Origin: CAYJRR01 sp964372275 [NCBI: uncultured bacterium] | Lineage (GTDB): Bacteria; CAYJRR01 | Direction: 5' to 3' | Length of the DNA stretch: 5,237 bases | NCBI GenBank assembly: GCA_964372275.1 | Contig: CAYJRR010000198.1 | Location: 1 to 5,237, forward strand | Shown: one piece after another, positions 1 to 5,237 of the stretch | Layout: each line of letters opens with the position of its first letter | Numbering within the stretch: the stretch's first letter is position 1 | Notes under the pieces: generated by a model | Told to the model about the DNA's origin: nothing | Databases searched by the model: none | Seen by the model: the letters and a program-made list of their open reading frames with translations, nothing else | Position numbers and translations under genes: made by a program

Positions 1-367
1 CGGTCGGTGTGCCGGTATACGAATGGAAGGGTTCGAACATCCTAGATACGGGGGTGGGATGGCTTGCGTCTCCGAGACCGGGGACGATCGACTCCAGCGC
101 CCGAAGGCGGGTCGTCCGCGTCTCGGCCCGAGCGGAGAGCGAGGCCTGGCGGCGCGCCGACTCGGCGAGGAAGTGCGGATACGATTCGAGCGTCGTTGCC
201 GGCACCGGTCCCGCGCGCCGGTCGCCGTTCCGGATCGGGACCACCGTTCGCCGCGCGTATCCGGGCCGGTCGGCGTTCGCGATGTTCTCGCTCGCGACAC
301 GGGTCCGGTAGGACGCCGTCGAGAGGGCGGTCGATCCGAAGCGCAGGATCCCGAAGAGATCAGACAT
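1..367 (-). CDS. flgK: Hook-filament junction protein FlgK, 5' part (3' end outside window)
   Basis: FlgK (HAP1) forms the first ring of the junction between hook and filament. The first 122 codons lie in the window, and the frame is open to the edge. The product begins M-S-D-L-F-G-I-L-R-F-G-S-T-A-L, close to the usual FlgK opening (MS-LFGIL-IG-SAL). It then carries the flagellar axial-protein signature ENIANADRPGYARR at residues 27-40, followed by R-N-G-D and a helical stretch (HFLAESARRQASLSARAETR) that aligns with the FlgK D0/D1 coiled-coil start. The region E-S-I-V-P-G-L-G-D then F-H-S-Y-T-G-T-P-T corresponds to FlgK's FFTSLQTLV-like segment. The loop between the signature and the helix is short compared with enteric FlgK, lacking the Gly/Val-rich strand. 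The ATG overlaps the flgN stop by eight bases, and no strong ribosome-binding site is visible. FlgE, FlgF and FlgG are less likely given the start sequence and the preceding flgN. Confidence 0.87.
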   Translation of the reverse strand, partial: MSDLFGILRFGSTALSTASYRTRVASENIANADRPGYARRTVVPIRNGDRRAGPVPATTLESYPHFLAESARRQASLSARAETRTTRLRALESIVPGLGDASHPTPVSRMFEPFHSYTGTPT

Positions 368-833
368 GCGCGCTCAGCCTGGCGTACGCGCCGTCGGTCC
401 GGGACGCGAACGCGAACCGGATCGCGGCGGCGTTGTTGCGGAGCGCGGATTCGATCGCCTGTCCGGCGGCGACCCTCGCCATTGCCGCGACGTGGACGGC
501 ATCACGAAGCTTTTCCTGCGCGGCGCGGAGGCGAGCGCGCGCGGACTCCGGCGCAATCGCCAGGACTTCGGAGATCCTGGCCAGAGGCCGCGGCCGCCTC
601 GGATCGATCTTCGCCAGCTGTTCGCGCCGGACGCGATCCAGGTCGTCGATCCGGCGGGTCGCGGCTTCGCGTCGCGCCAACGCGAGGGACATCGCCGACG
701 TCGGCTTCAGGGAGATCGACCGGGTGATCTCCTCGTCGATGGCGGCGAGCTGGAGCAGACCGCCGGCTTCGGCCTCCACCGCGTCGGCGAGCCGCACGTA
801 CGGAAGGCCGGCGATGTCGGTCCGGGTTCTCAT
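360..833 (-). CDS. flgN: Probable FlgN-type export chaperone for FlgK/FlgL
   Basis: This 157-residue protein is almost wholly helical in character. It is rich in Ala, Arg, Glu and Leu, with no signal peptide or membrane segment. It contains stretches such as LLQLAAIDEEITRSISLKP, then R-R-I-D-D-L-D-R-V-R-R-E-Q-L, and a long second helical region at about 95-150. FlgN is a cytoplasmic helical chaperone that binds the C-terminal ends of the hook-filament junction proteins FlgK and FlgL and brings them to the export gate. Sequence conservation in this family is low, so the call leans on size, helical pattern and position between flgM and flgK, which is where flgN is found in many operons. The ATG overlaps the flgM stop (ATGA), and its own stop overlaps the flgK start by eight bases. 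Only a distant GGAG precedes the start, so translation is probably coupled to flgM. Confidence 0.8.
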   Translation of the reverse strand: MRTRTDIAGLPYVRLADAVEAEAGGLLQLAAIDEEITRSISLKPTSAMSLALARREAATRRIDDLDRVRREQLAKIDPRRPRPLARISEVLAIAPESARARLRAAQEKLRDAVHVAAMARVAAGQAIESALRNNAAAIRFAFASRTDGAYARLSAHV

Positions 834-1165
834 CGGATGAGCGACAACTCCTCCGCAAGGATGCGCGCGGCGAGGACGGCGTCGGGCACGGCGGCTCGCG
901 AGGCGAGGCGGGCGCGCGCGGCCGCGACCTTGTCGGGCCGGATCTCGGCGTTTCGATTCGCCGCCTTCGTGAGCTCGGCGAAGTCACGCGCCCCGTCGGA
1001 GACTTCGACCCGCACCGCGCCGATTCCGCTCGGACTCTTCGTGGCCTGGGCGCGCGCCGAGGCATCGCCCTCGCGGCGGACGGCTCCGGTCGCCGTCGGA
1101 TCGGTCGACGAATCGACGCGTCCCTTCTGCGTCAACTTGGGATCGAGATTTCCGCCGATCTTCAT
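830..1165 (-). CDS. flgM: Anti-sigma-28 factor FlgM
   Basis: FlgM binds and silences the flagellar sigma factor FliA (sigma-28) until the hook is complete, then leaves the cell through the hook-basal body. The 111-residue product starts M-K-I, as many FlgM proteins do. It has a polar, low-complexity and probably disordered N-terminal half (residues 5-48). The C-terminal sigma-binding half contains VRVEVSDGARDFAELTKAA and EIRPDKVAAARARL, then V-P-D-A-V-L-A-A-R-I-L. The motif I-R-x-D-K-V is characteristic. The G-Y-x-V-D that commonly follows is replaced by S-R-A-A-V-P-D, so this is a divergent member. The start is supported by AGGAG five bases upstream. The stop overlaps the flgN ATG as ATGA. 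Its place between flgJ and flgK makes its synthesis part of the hook-basal-body transcript. Confidence 0.88.
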   Translation of the reverse strand: MKIGGNLDPKLTQKGRVDSSTDPTATGAVRREGDASARAQATKSPSGIGAVRVEVSDGARDFAELTKAANRNAEIRPDKVAAARARLASRAAVPDAVLAARILAEELSLIR

Positions 1166-1170
1166 CGTCG

Positions 1171-1175
1171 CTCCT
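1171..1175 (-). promoter_or_regulatory. Shine-Dalgarno for flgM
   Basis: AGGAG on the minus strand lies five bases before the flgM ATG and overlaps the flgJ TAG stop. This is the only junction besides flgH with a clear ribosome-binding site, and it supports the M-K-I start of FlgM. Confidence 0.75.
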
Positions 1176-2202
1176 ATCGGACCTTCCGGACCATCTCGGG
1201 CGGAGGCGCCACCGGAACCCCATTCGACCGCAGCTCGAAATGGAGATGCGGTCCGGTCGACCTACCCGACGATCCACTTCTCGCAAGCGCCGTGCCCGCC
1301 TCGACCTGCTCCCCCGGGCGGACGGAGACCGATTGGAGGTGGGCGTAGCGGGTGCGACGTCCGTTCCCGTGGTCGATCTCGACCACGTTGCCGTAGCCGG
1401 CCATCGGGCCGGTTCCGCGGCCGGCATAGGTCACCCTCCCGCCGTCGACCGCCCGGACCGTGGTTCCGGCCGGAAGTGGAATGTCCACGCCACGATGCAT
1501 CTTCGTGCGCCCGCTGATCGGATCGGCCCGAAGGCCGAAGCCGCTCGAAATCCGGGGGGTGGTCGGCGAGCCGGGAACGACTCCGGAAAGGGGGCCCGCC
1601 TCCGGGCGAAGCGCCTCGGGAAGCACGGCCGGCGGAGCCTTCGGCAAGGCCTGGCCCAGCGCGGCTCCGGCGGCGTACGCCGCCTCGACCGTCAACGGAT
1701 TGACGGCACCGACAACCGGTGAACGGTCCCCGAGCGCCGCGGCGACCGGCGCCAACGCCGAATCCGCCAGGCGAGCGGCGCCGATGTCGAGCGGCGGCGC
1801 CGGTGGGCCGGGGCGTGTCATCGGTTCGGCGGCGGGCAACGCCTTGGACGACGGGACCACCGGCAGCATCGCCGGCGACAGCCGCCGTTCGAGATTCGCC
1901 AGCGCGTCCCGAGCGGGCCCCTTCGCGCCCGACCCCGCCTGCGGATCGGGGAAGGGAAGGAGCGCGCCGGTCTTGGCGATCATCTGCGCCAGATGCCGCG
2001 AGAAGAGGTCGGCGGCGAAGCCCGACTGCGCATCGCCGGCACCCTTGAAGGCGTCGCCGATCCAGGAGCGGGTCAGCGTCTCCACCAGCAGCAGCTGGAA
2101 GGCCTGGAGCGCCTCGGGCTCGGTCTTGATCTCGGGAGCCATGGCCGACCGGGACGCGGCGTCCGGGAGCACGCTCAGCCGCGCCAGGTCGAGGGGGTTC
2201 AT
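1174..2202 (-). CDS. flgJ: FlgJ-type rod-binding protein fused to an M23 (LytM-like) zinc peptidase
   Basis: This 342-residue protein has two parts. Residues about 28-85 (EPEALQAFQLLLVETLTRSW, then ADLFSRHLAQMIAKTGAL) match the FlgJ N-terminal rod-binding/cap domain. A Pro/Ala-rich linker spans about 86-210. Residues about 217-335 form an M23 endopeptidase domain: SSGFGLRADPISG, HRGVDIPLPAGT, A-V-D-G-G-R-V-T-Y-A, GYGNVVEIDHGNG, YAHL, V-R-P-G-E-Q-V, and TGPHLHFEL. The zinc ligands should be His236, Asp240 and His321, with His288 and His319 as catalytic histidines, so the active site is complete. M23 enzymes cut peptide cross-links in peptidoglycan; here that would open a path for the rod. No Sec signal is visible, consistent with export through the flagellar type III apparatus as for enteric FlgJ. 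Enteric FlgJ carries a GH73 glucosaminidase at this place instead. The start overlaps the flgI stop (ATGA), and the flgM start follows eight bases after the TAG. The M23 call is very sure; the FlgJ assignment rests on weaker N-terminal similarity plus position. Confidence 0.9.
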   Translation of the reverse strand: MNPLDLARLSVLPDAASRSAMAPEIKTEPEALQAFQLLLVETLTRSWIGDAFKGAGDAQSGFAADLFSRHLAQMIAKTGALLPFPDPQAGSGAKGPARDALANLERRLSPAMLPVVPSSKALPAAEPMTRPGPPAPPLDIGAARLADSALAPVAAALGDRSPVVGAVNPLTVEAAYAAGAALGQALPKAPPAVLPEALRPEAGPLSGVVPGSPTTPRISSGFGLRADPISGRTKMHRGVDIPLPAGTTVRAVDGGRVTYAGRGTGPMAGYGNVVEIDHGNGRRTRYAHLQSVSVRPGEQVEAGTALARSGSSGRSTGPHLHFELRSNGVPVAPPPEMVRKVR

Positions 2203-3320
2203 CGGACGATGAGCTCCGCGTTCAGCGCGCCGGCGGCGGCGATCGCCTCCAGGAGCGAGATCAGGTCGCGCGGCGTCGCGCCGAGCTCGTTGAGGGACGT
2301 GGCCAGCTCGGCGACGGTGGGCTCGCCGCCCAGCGTGGCGACCTTTCCACGCTCCTCCGTCGCCGACACGGTCGCGTTGGCGATGGGCGTCGTTGTCCCG
2401 GTGGAGAAGGGGTTCGGTTGGCTGACGGCGTTCGCCTCGCGCACCTCGACCACCAATGCGCCGTGCGCCACCAGCACCGGCGAGATGCGGACGTCGCTGC
2501 CGGCGACCACCGTCCCGGTCCGCTCCGAGACCACGACCCGGGCTCGCGTGTCGGTCTTCACCCGCGCCGATTCGATGCTGGCGAGGAAGGTGACGACGTT
2601 CGAGGTGGTGGAGACGGCCAGCGGGAGGGAGACCTCGACCGTCGCGGCGTCGAGCGGCGTGGCGACATCGGCCCCCGCCGCGGCGTCGATCGCGGCGGCG
2701 GCGCGCATGGCGGTCGTGAAGTCCGGATTGGTGAGGTCGAACTGCATCCGGCCACCGACCGGGAGCAGGATCCCCATCCCACGCTCGATCACCGCGCCCC
2801 CGGCGATCGTCGCGGAGGTCGGGGTGTTCTTCTTCGTTCCCGACCCGGCGCGCGCCTCGGCGAATCCCCCGACCACCACCATCCCCTGGCCCAGCGCGTA
2901 GACCAGGCCGTCGGGTCCGACGAGCTCGGTGCGAAGGAGCATCCCCCCGGCGAGGCTCTTCGCGTCGCCCGCCGACGCGACCTGCACGTCGATCCGCTGT
3001 CCCGGGCGCGCGAACGGAGGAAGGTTCGCCGTCACCATCACCGCCGCGACGTTGTTGGCGGCGAGGTCCTTCGGCTGGATGTGGATCCCTTGCCTCGCAA
3101 GCGCGTTCGACAGCGTAAGCACCGTCTGCTTCGCCGTCTTTCCGTCGCCGGTGCCCGCGAGACCGACCACCAGGCCGTAACCGGTGAGGGTGTTGGTCCG
3201 GACTCCGCGAAACGTTCCCAGGTCCTTGAGACGCGCCTCGACCCCTTCCGCGCGGGCGGACGGCCCCGACGTGAGCAGGGCCATCGAGAGCAGGATCGTC
3301 GCGTTCTTCAGAATGGCCAT
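2199..3320 (-). CDS. flgI: Flagellar P-ring protein FlgI
   Basis: FlgI is secreted to the periplasm and polymerises into the P ring at the peptidoglycan layer with help from FlgA. From the chosen ATG the product is 373 residues, close to the family norm. The signal peptide reads M-A-I-L-K, a hydrophobic core and A-R-A before the mature E-G-V. Family landmarks in order are RLKDLGTFRGVRTN, LTGYGLVVGLAGTGDG, NNVAAVMVTANLPPFARPGQ with R-I-D-V-Q-V, SAGDAKSLAGGMLL, YALGQGMVVVGGF, and the C-terminal ELATSLNELGATPRDLISLL then GALNAEL. An alternative in-frame ATG nine codons upstream (3347) would lengthen the signal n-region and the overlap with flgH. Neither start has a strong ribosome-binding site. 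I chose 3320 for the compact signal peptide and the 13-base overlap, so the start is less certain than the identity. The stop overlaps the next start as ATGA. Confidence 0.96.
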   Translation of the reverse strand: MAILKNATILLSMALLTSGPSARAEGVEARLKDLGTFRGVRTNTLTGYGLVVGLAGTGDGKTAKQTVLTLSNALARQGIHIQPKDLAANNVAAVMVTANLPPFARPGQRIDVQVASAGDAKSLAGGMLLRTELVGPDGLVYALGQGMVVVGGFAEARAGSGTKKNTPTSATIAGGAVIERGMGILLPVGGRMQFDLTNPDFTTAMRAAAAIDAAAGADVATPLDAATVEVSLPLAVSTTSNVVTFLASIESARVKTDTRARVVVSERTGTVVAGSDVRISPVLVAHGALVVEVREANAVSQPNPFSTGTTTPIANATVSATEERGKVATLGGEPTVAELATSLNELGATPRDLISLLEAIAAAGALNAELIVR

Positions 3321-4021
3321 ACCCAATCCATGGCGCGGAGGAGCCATCCGACCCGCTGCTTCTCGGAGAGCACGCCGCTGCCGGTGTAGGAGATCTTCGC
3401 GTCGGCGATGGTGGTCGAAACCACCGTGTTGTCCGGCCGGACGTCCTGCGTTCGGACGATGCCGGTGAGCATGATCTTTTCCACCTCGCCGTTCACCCGG
3501 ACCGAGCGCGACCCGCGGATGACGAGGTTGCCGTTGGGGAGGACCTCCTCGACGACCGCGGTGACGCGGGCGGTGAACGAACCGCTGCGCACCGTGTCCC
3601 CCTGTCCGAGGAAGCTCGTCCCGGTCTGCGCCCCGACCAGCTCGGACGGCGATAGTCCCGGGAAGCTGTTCACCGCCATCGCCGGCAGCCCGGCCAGCGC
3701 CGAGATCCCGGCCGACGCCGACGCGTCCCGGCGGGTCGCCGTGCGAGCGTTCTTGGCCGACGCCGCCTCTTCGACGATGAGGATCGTCAGCAGGTCACCT
3801 CGCCGGCGCGCCGTCGGATCGGAGAAGAGCGAGGCCGAGCCTTCGGTCCAGAGACTGCCGGTCTCCGGCGCCGGTGCGGGCGGAGCCTCCTCGACCAGCC
3901 GGCCCGGTTCGTTCAGCGTGCCCGAACGGAGCGGTTTGAGCTGCGCGCATCCGGCGTCGACCACCATCACCAGGGGGAGCGAGACCCAGAGCGGGGCCCG
4001 GTTCGACGTCGTGCGATTCAC
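3308..4021 (-). CDS. flgH: Flagellar L-ring lipoprotein FlgH
   Basis: FlgH forms the L ring, the outer-membrane bushing through which the rod turns. The product is 237 residues, the usual size. It begins at a GTG preceded by a near-perfect Shine-Dalgarno (AGGAGGT, seven bases before the start), which decides the start over a much longer upstream reading of the frame. The N-terminus is a lipoprotein signal: Arg residues, a hydrophobic stretch (residues 11-21), then D-A-G-C with Cys25 as the predicted lipidated residue. Asp at position -3 is atypical of a lipobox. Family marks follow: GSLWTEGSASLFSD at about 57-70, RRGDLLTILIVEEAAS, the central VLPNGNLVIRGSR strand, GIVRTQDVRPDN, and the C-terminal I-S-Y-T-G-S-G then G-W-L-L-R. 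The GTG overlaps the flgA TGA as GTGA, and the 3' end overlaps flgI by 13 bases, so translation is probably coupled. Confidence 0.95.
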   Translation of the reverse strand: MNRTTSNRAPLWVSLPLVMVVDAGCAQLKPLRSGTLNEPGRLVEEAPPAPAPETGSLWTEGSASLFSDPTARRRGDLLTILIVEEAASAKNARTATRRDASASAGISALAGLPAMAVNSFPGLSPSELVGAQTGTSFLGQGDTVRSGSFTARVTAVVEEVLPNGNLVIRGSRSVRVNGEVEKIMLTGIVRTQDVRPDNTVVSTTIADAKISYTGSGVLSEKQRVGWLLRAMDWVWPF

Positions 4022-4689
4022 GGGGACACCTCCTGGCGGGCGACGGCACGGTGGCGTGACTCGACGACCGCCTCGACCGGCCGGCGGGCGCCGACCAAGC
4101 GCACGCGGATCACCTCGCCGCGGCCGCCGCCGGAGAGCGCGACCGCTTCCGATCGAATCGAGAGCAGACCGGACGTCCGGCGCAGCTCGAGGCGGTCGCC
4201 CGCCTTCACCGCTTCCGGGTCCTCGACGTCGGCGCTCCGCACCGGTACCCCGGCGCGGACTCCGCGCTTCACGCGGCGGCCGACGATCTCGTGCCGGGGC
4301 ACGACCCCCGCGGGACCCAACTCCACGACCGCCGTCGACAGATCGGCGTCGGCGATCACCGTCCCCTGCGTGAGATCGCGGGCCGCGATCGGACCCTCGA
4401 CGCGGACGTGCACGTTCGCTTGTACCCATGCGCGGTCGGCCGTGCGATCGCCCCACGCGACCTGGAACGCGATCGGGCCGACGACGCGTCCCGGAGTGGA
4501 GGAGAGCACCGAGACCGGACCGCTCGCGCGGGGTTCGGGCGACGTCAGCTCGATCCGCACCTGGCTGCCAGTCCACGGAAAGGACGCGGCGACGTACCGT
4601 TCGACGGCGCACGAGGCGGTCGCGCACGGCATTGTAGTCTCCGCCGGGATCGCCGCCGCCGTCGCGAGCAGGAAGAGGATGGCGCCCAT
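4018..4689 (-). CDS. flgA: Flagellar P-ring assembly chaperone FlgA
   Basis: FlgA is the periplasmic chaperone that helps FlgI polymerise into the P ring around the rod. The 223-residue product is of normal family length. It starts with a short hydrophobic segment (residues 3-14) and a likely signal-peptidase site after I-P-A (about residue 16). An SAF-type domain follows at about residues 95-160 (P-I-A-A-R-D-L then G-T-V-I, and a V-K-R-G-V-R-A-G-V-P-V turn), then a C-terminal beta domain (VKAGDRLEL to VEAVVES), as in FlgA proteins. The ATG at 4689 is the earliest possible start because the in-frame flgG TAA lies only one codon upstream. The signal n-region contains no Lys or Arg, which is unusual. 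Two cysteines (22 and 27) sit at the mature N-terminus and could pair. The stop overlaps the flgH start. Identity rests on the domain pattern and on its place directly before flgH and flgI. Confidence 0.9.
   Translation of the reverse strand: MGAILFLLATAAAIPAETTMPCATASCAVERYVAASFPWTGSQVRIELTSPEPRASGPVSVLSSTPGRVVGPIAFQVAWGDRTADRAWVQANVHVRVEGPIAARDLTQGTVIADADLSTAVVELGPAGVVPRHEIVGRRVKRGVRAGVPVRSADVEDPEAVKAGDRLELRRTSGLLSIRSEAVALSGGGRGEVIRVRLVGARRPVEAVVESRHRAVARQEVSP
4028..4034 (-). promoter_or_regulatory. Strong Shine-Dalgarno for flgH
   Basis: AGGAGGT on the minus strand lies inside the last codons of flgA, six to seven bases before the GTG at 4021. It is the best ribosome-binding site in the window. 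It fixes the GTG as the flgH start and shows that flgH can recruit ribosomes itself despite overlapping flgA by four bases. Confidence 0.85.
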
Positions 4690-4692
4690 GCG

Positions 4693-5237
4693 TTATCTCA
4701 GCTGGGTGGCCTTCTGGAGCATCTCGTCGGCGGCGTTGATCACCTTCGAGGTCATCTCGTACGCGCGCTGCGCCATGATCATCGCCACCAGCTCCTCGGC
4801 GACGTTGACGTTGCTGTCTTCGAGGAACCCCTGGGCGATCGTGCCCATCCCGTCCGCGCCGGCGGCCGATTCGATCGGTTCTCCGGAGGCGGCGGAGACG
4901 CCGAGCAGATTGCGGCCCAGCGGCGTCAACGAGCCGGGGTTGGCGAATCGGACGAGCGTGAGGCGCCCGATCTCGACCGACGTCCCCGCGGTGCTGGTGG
5001 CGATCACCGCGCCGTCCGCCCCGACGGTCAGGTTCTCGGTATCGTTCGGGATCGTGATTTCCGGGACGATCGGGAAGCCGTCGGAGGTGACGATCTGGCC
5101 GTCGGCGTTGCGTCGGAACGAGCCGTCGCGCGTGTATGCGGTGTTCCCATCGGGGAGACGGACCTGGAAGAAGCCATCCCCTTCGATCGCCAGGTCGAAC
5201 TCCATTCCCGTCGCCTTCATCGATCCCGGCGTGAAGA
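4693..5237 (-). CDS. flgG: Flagellar distal-rod protein FlgG, 3' part (5' end outside window)
   Basis: FlgG builds the distal rod, the drive shaft that crosses the peptidoglycan and outer membrane inside the P and L rings. About 180 C-terminal residues are visible. The frame stays open to the window edge (the bases before the first internal Met read F-T-P-G-S), so the true start lies outside; FlgG is usually about 260 residues. Recognisable stretches are DLAIEGDGFFQV, then AYTRDGSF, and near the end the family signature SNVNVAEELVAMI followed by QRAYE and a terminal helix ending MLQKATQLR before TAA. The C-terminal heptad helix is the part that packs into the rod core. SNVNVAEELV together with the DGSF region fits FlgG better than FlgF or FlgE, and the flgA-flgH-flgI neighbours agree. 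The stop codon is followed by only three bases before the flgA start, and both genes share a frame. Confidence 0.96.
   Translation of the reverse strand, partial: FTPGSMKATGMEFDLAIEGDGFFQVRLPDGNTAYTRDGSFRRNADGQIVTSDGFPIVPEITIPNDTENLTVGADGAVIATSTAGTSVEIGRLTLVRFANPGSLTPLGRNLLGVSAASGEPIESAAGADGMGTIAQGFLEDSNVNVAEELVAMIMAQRAYEMTSKVINAADEMLQKATQLR

Noticed and set aside
64-840. Plus-strand open frames opposite flgK and flgN
   Set aside because: Compositionally biased translations without any domain. The minus strand gives the FlgK axial signature and a helical FlgN-like protein in abutting frames.
1166-1173. Possible terminator or promoter between flgJ and flgM
   Set aside because: The gap is only eight bases and is filled by the ribosome-binding site region. 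No inverted repeat with a T-run is present.
366-1517. Long plus-strand open frame (383 codons) opposite flgN, flgM and the flgJ 3' end
   Set aside because: The translation is Arg/Pro/Gly-rich with no recognisable domain and spans several well-supported genes on the other strand. Long antisense frames are expected at this GC content.
1240-2212. Plus-strand open frames opposite the FlgJ/M23 gene
   Set aside because: They are Ala/Ser/Arg/Gly-rich shadows with no motifs, while the minus-strand frame has a complete M23 active site.
2418-3389. Plus-strand open frame (323 codons) opposite flgI
   Set aside because: The product is dominated by Arg, His, Asp and Gly and has no family resemblance. It mirrors the codon pattern of flgI.
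4022-4627. Upstream extension of the flgH frame giving a 439-residue protein
   Set aside because: The extra 202 codons lie over flgA in another frame and encode a low-complexity Arg-rich sequence. The GTG at 4021 has an excellent ribosome-binding site and is followed directly by a lipoprotein signal.
1-5237. Mobile element, CRISPR array, tRNA or other non-flagellar system
   Set aside because: No direct or inverted repeat ends, spacer arrays, transposase motifs or RNA-gene signatures were seen. Coding genes fill the whole window, and base use looks even throughout.

Overview
The window is a tightly packed stretch of a flagellar rod/ring/hook operon. All of it reads on the minus strand, so transcription runs from high to low coordinates. 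In transcription order the genes are flgG (3' part only), flgA, flgH, flgI, a flgJ-type gene fused to an M23 peptidase domain, flgM, flgN and flgK (5' part only). There is no room for anything else: adjacent genes overlap by 4 to 13 bases or are separated by 3 or 8 bases.

The organism is a GC-rich, Gram-negative (diderm) flagellated bacterium. The presence of FlgH (L ring, outer membrane), FlgI (P ring, periplasmic peptidoglycan layer) and FlgA (P-ring chaperone) requires an outer membrane. The run flgG-A-H-I-J-M-N-K resembles the layout I recall from Deltaproteobacteria-like and other non-enteric diderm phyla. It differs from E. coli, where flgA, flgM and flgN are divergent from flgB-L. I cannot name the phylum from the sequence alone.

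Layout: 5237-4693, distal-rod protein FlgG C-terminal two thirds; 4689-4018, FlgA; 4021-3308, FlgH; 3320-2199, FlgI; 2202-1174, rod-binding domain plus M23 zinc peptidase; 1165-830, anti-sigma-28 factor FlgM; 833-360, FlgN-type chaperone; 367-1, first 122 codons of FlgK.

The genes follow the assembly sequence. FlgG completes the rod. The FlgJ/M23 protein is positioned to cap the rod and open peptidoglycan for it. FlgA helps FlgI form the P ring, and FlgH forms the L ring. FlgM is then exported once the hook is finished, releasing sigma-28. FlgN escorts the junction protein FlgK. Two strong Shine-Dalgarno sequences (before flgH and flgM) and several stop/start overlaps (GTGA, ATGA, ATGA) suggest one transcript with translational coupling. 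No internal promoter or terminator was seen.

The most notable item is the FlgJ-like protein with a complete M23 metallopeptidase active site in place of the enterobacterial GH73 glucosaminidase. Otherwise this is a recognisable flagellar operon, and I see no unknown system in it.
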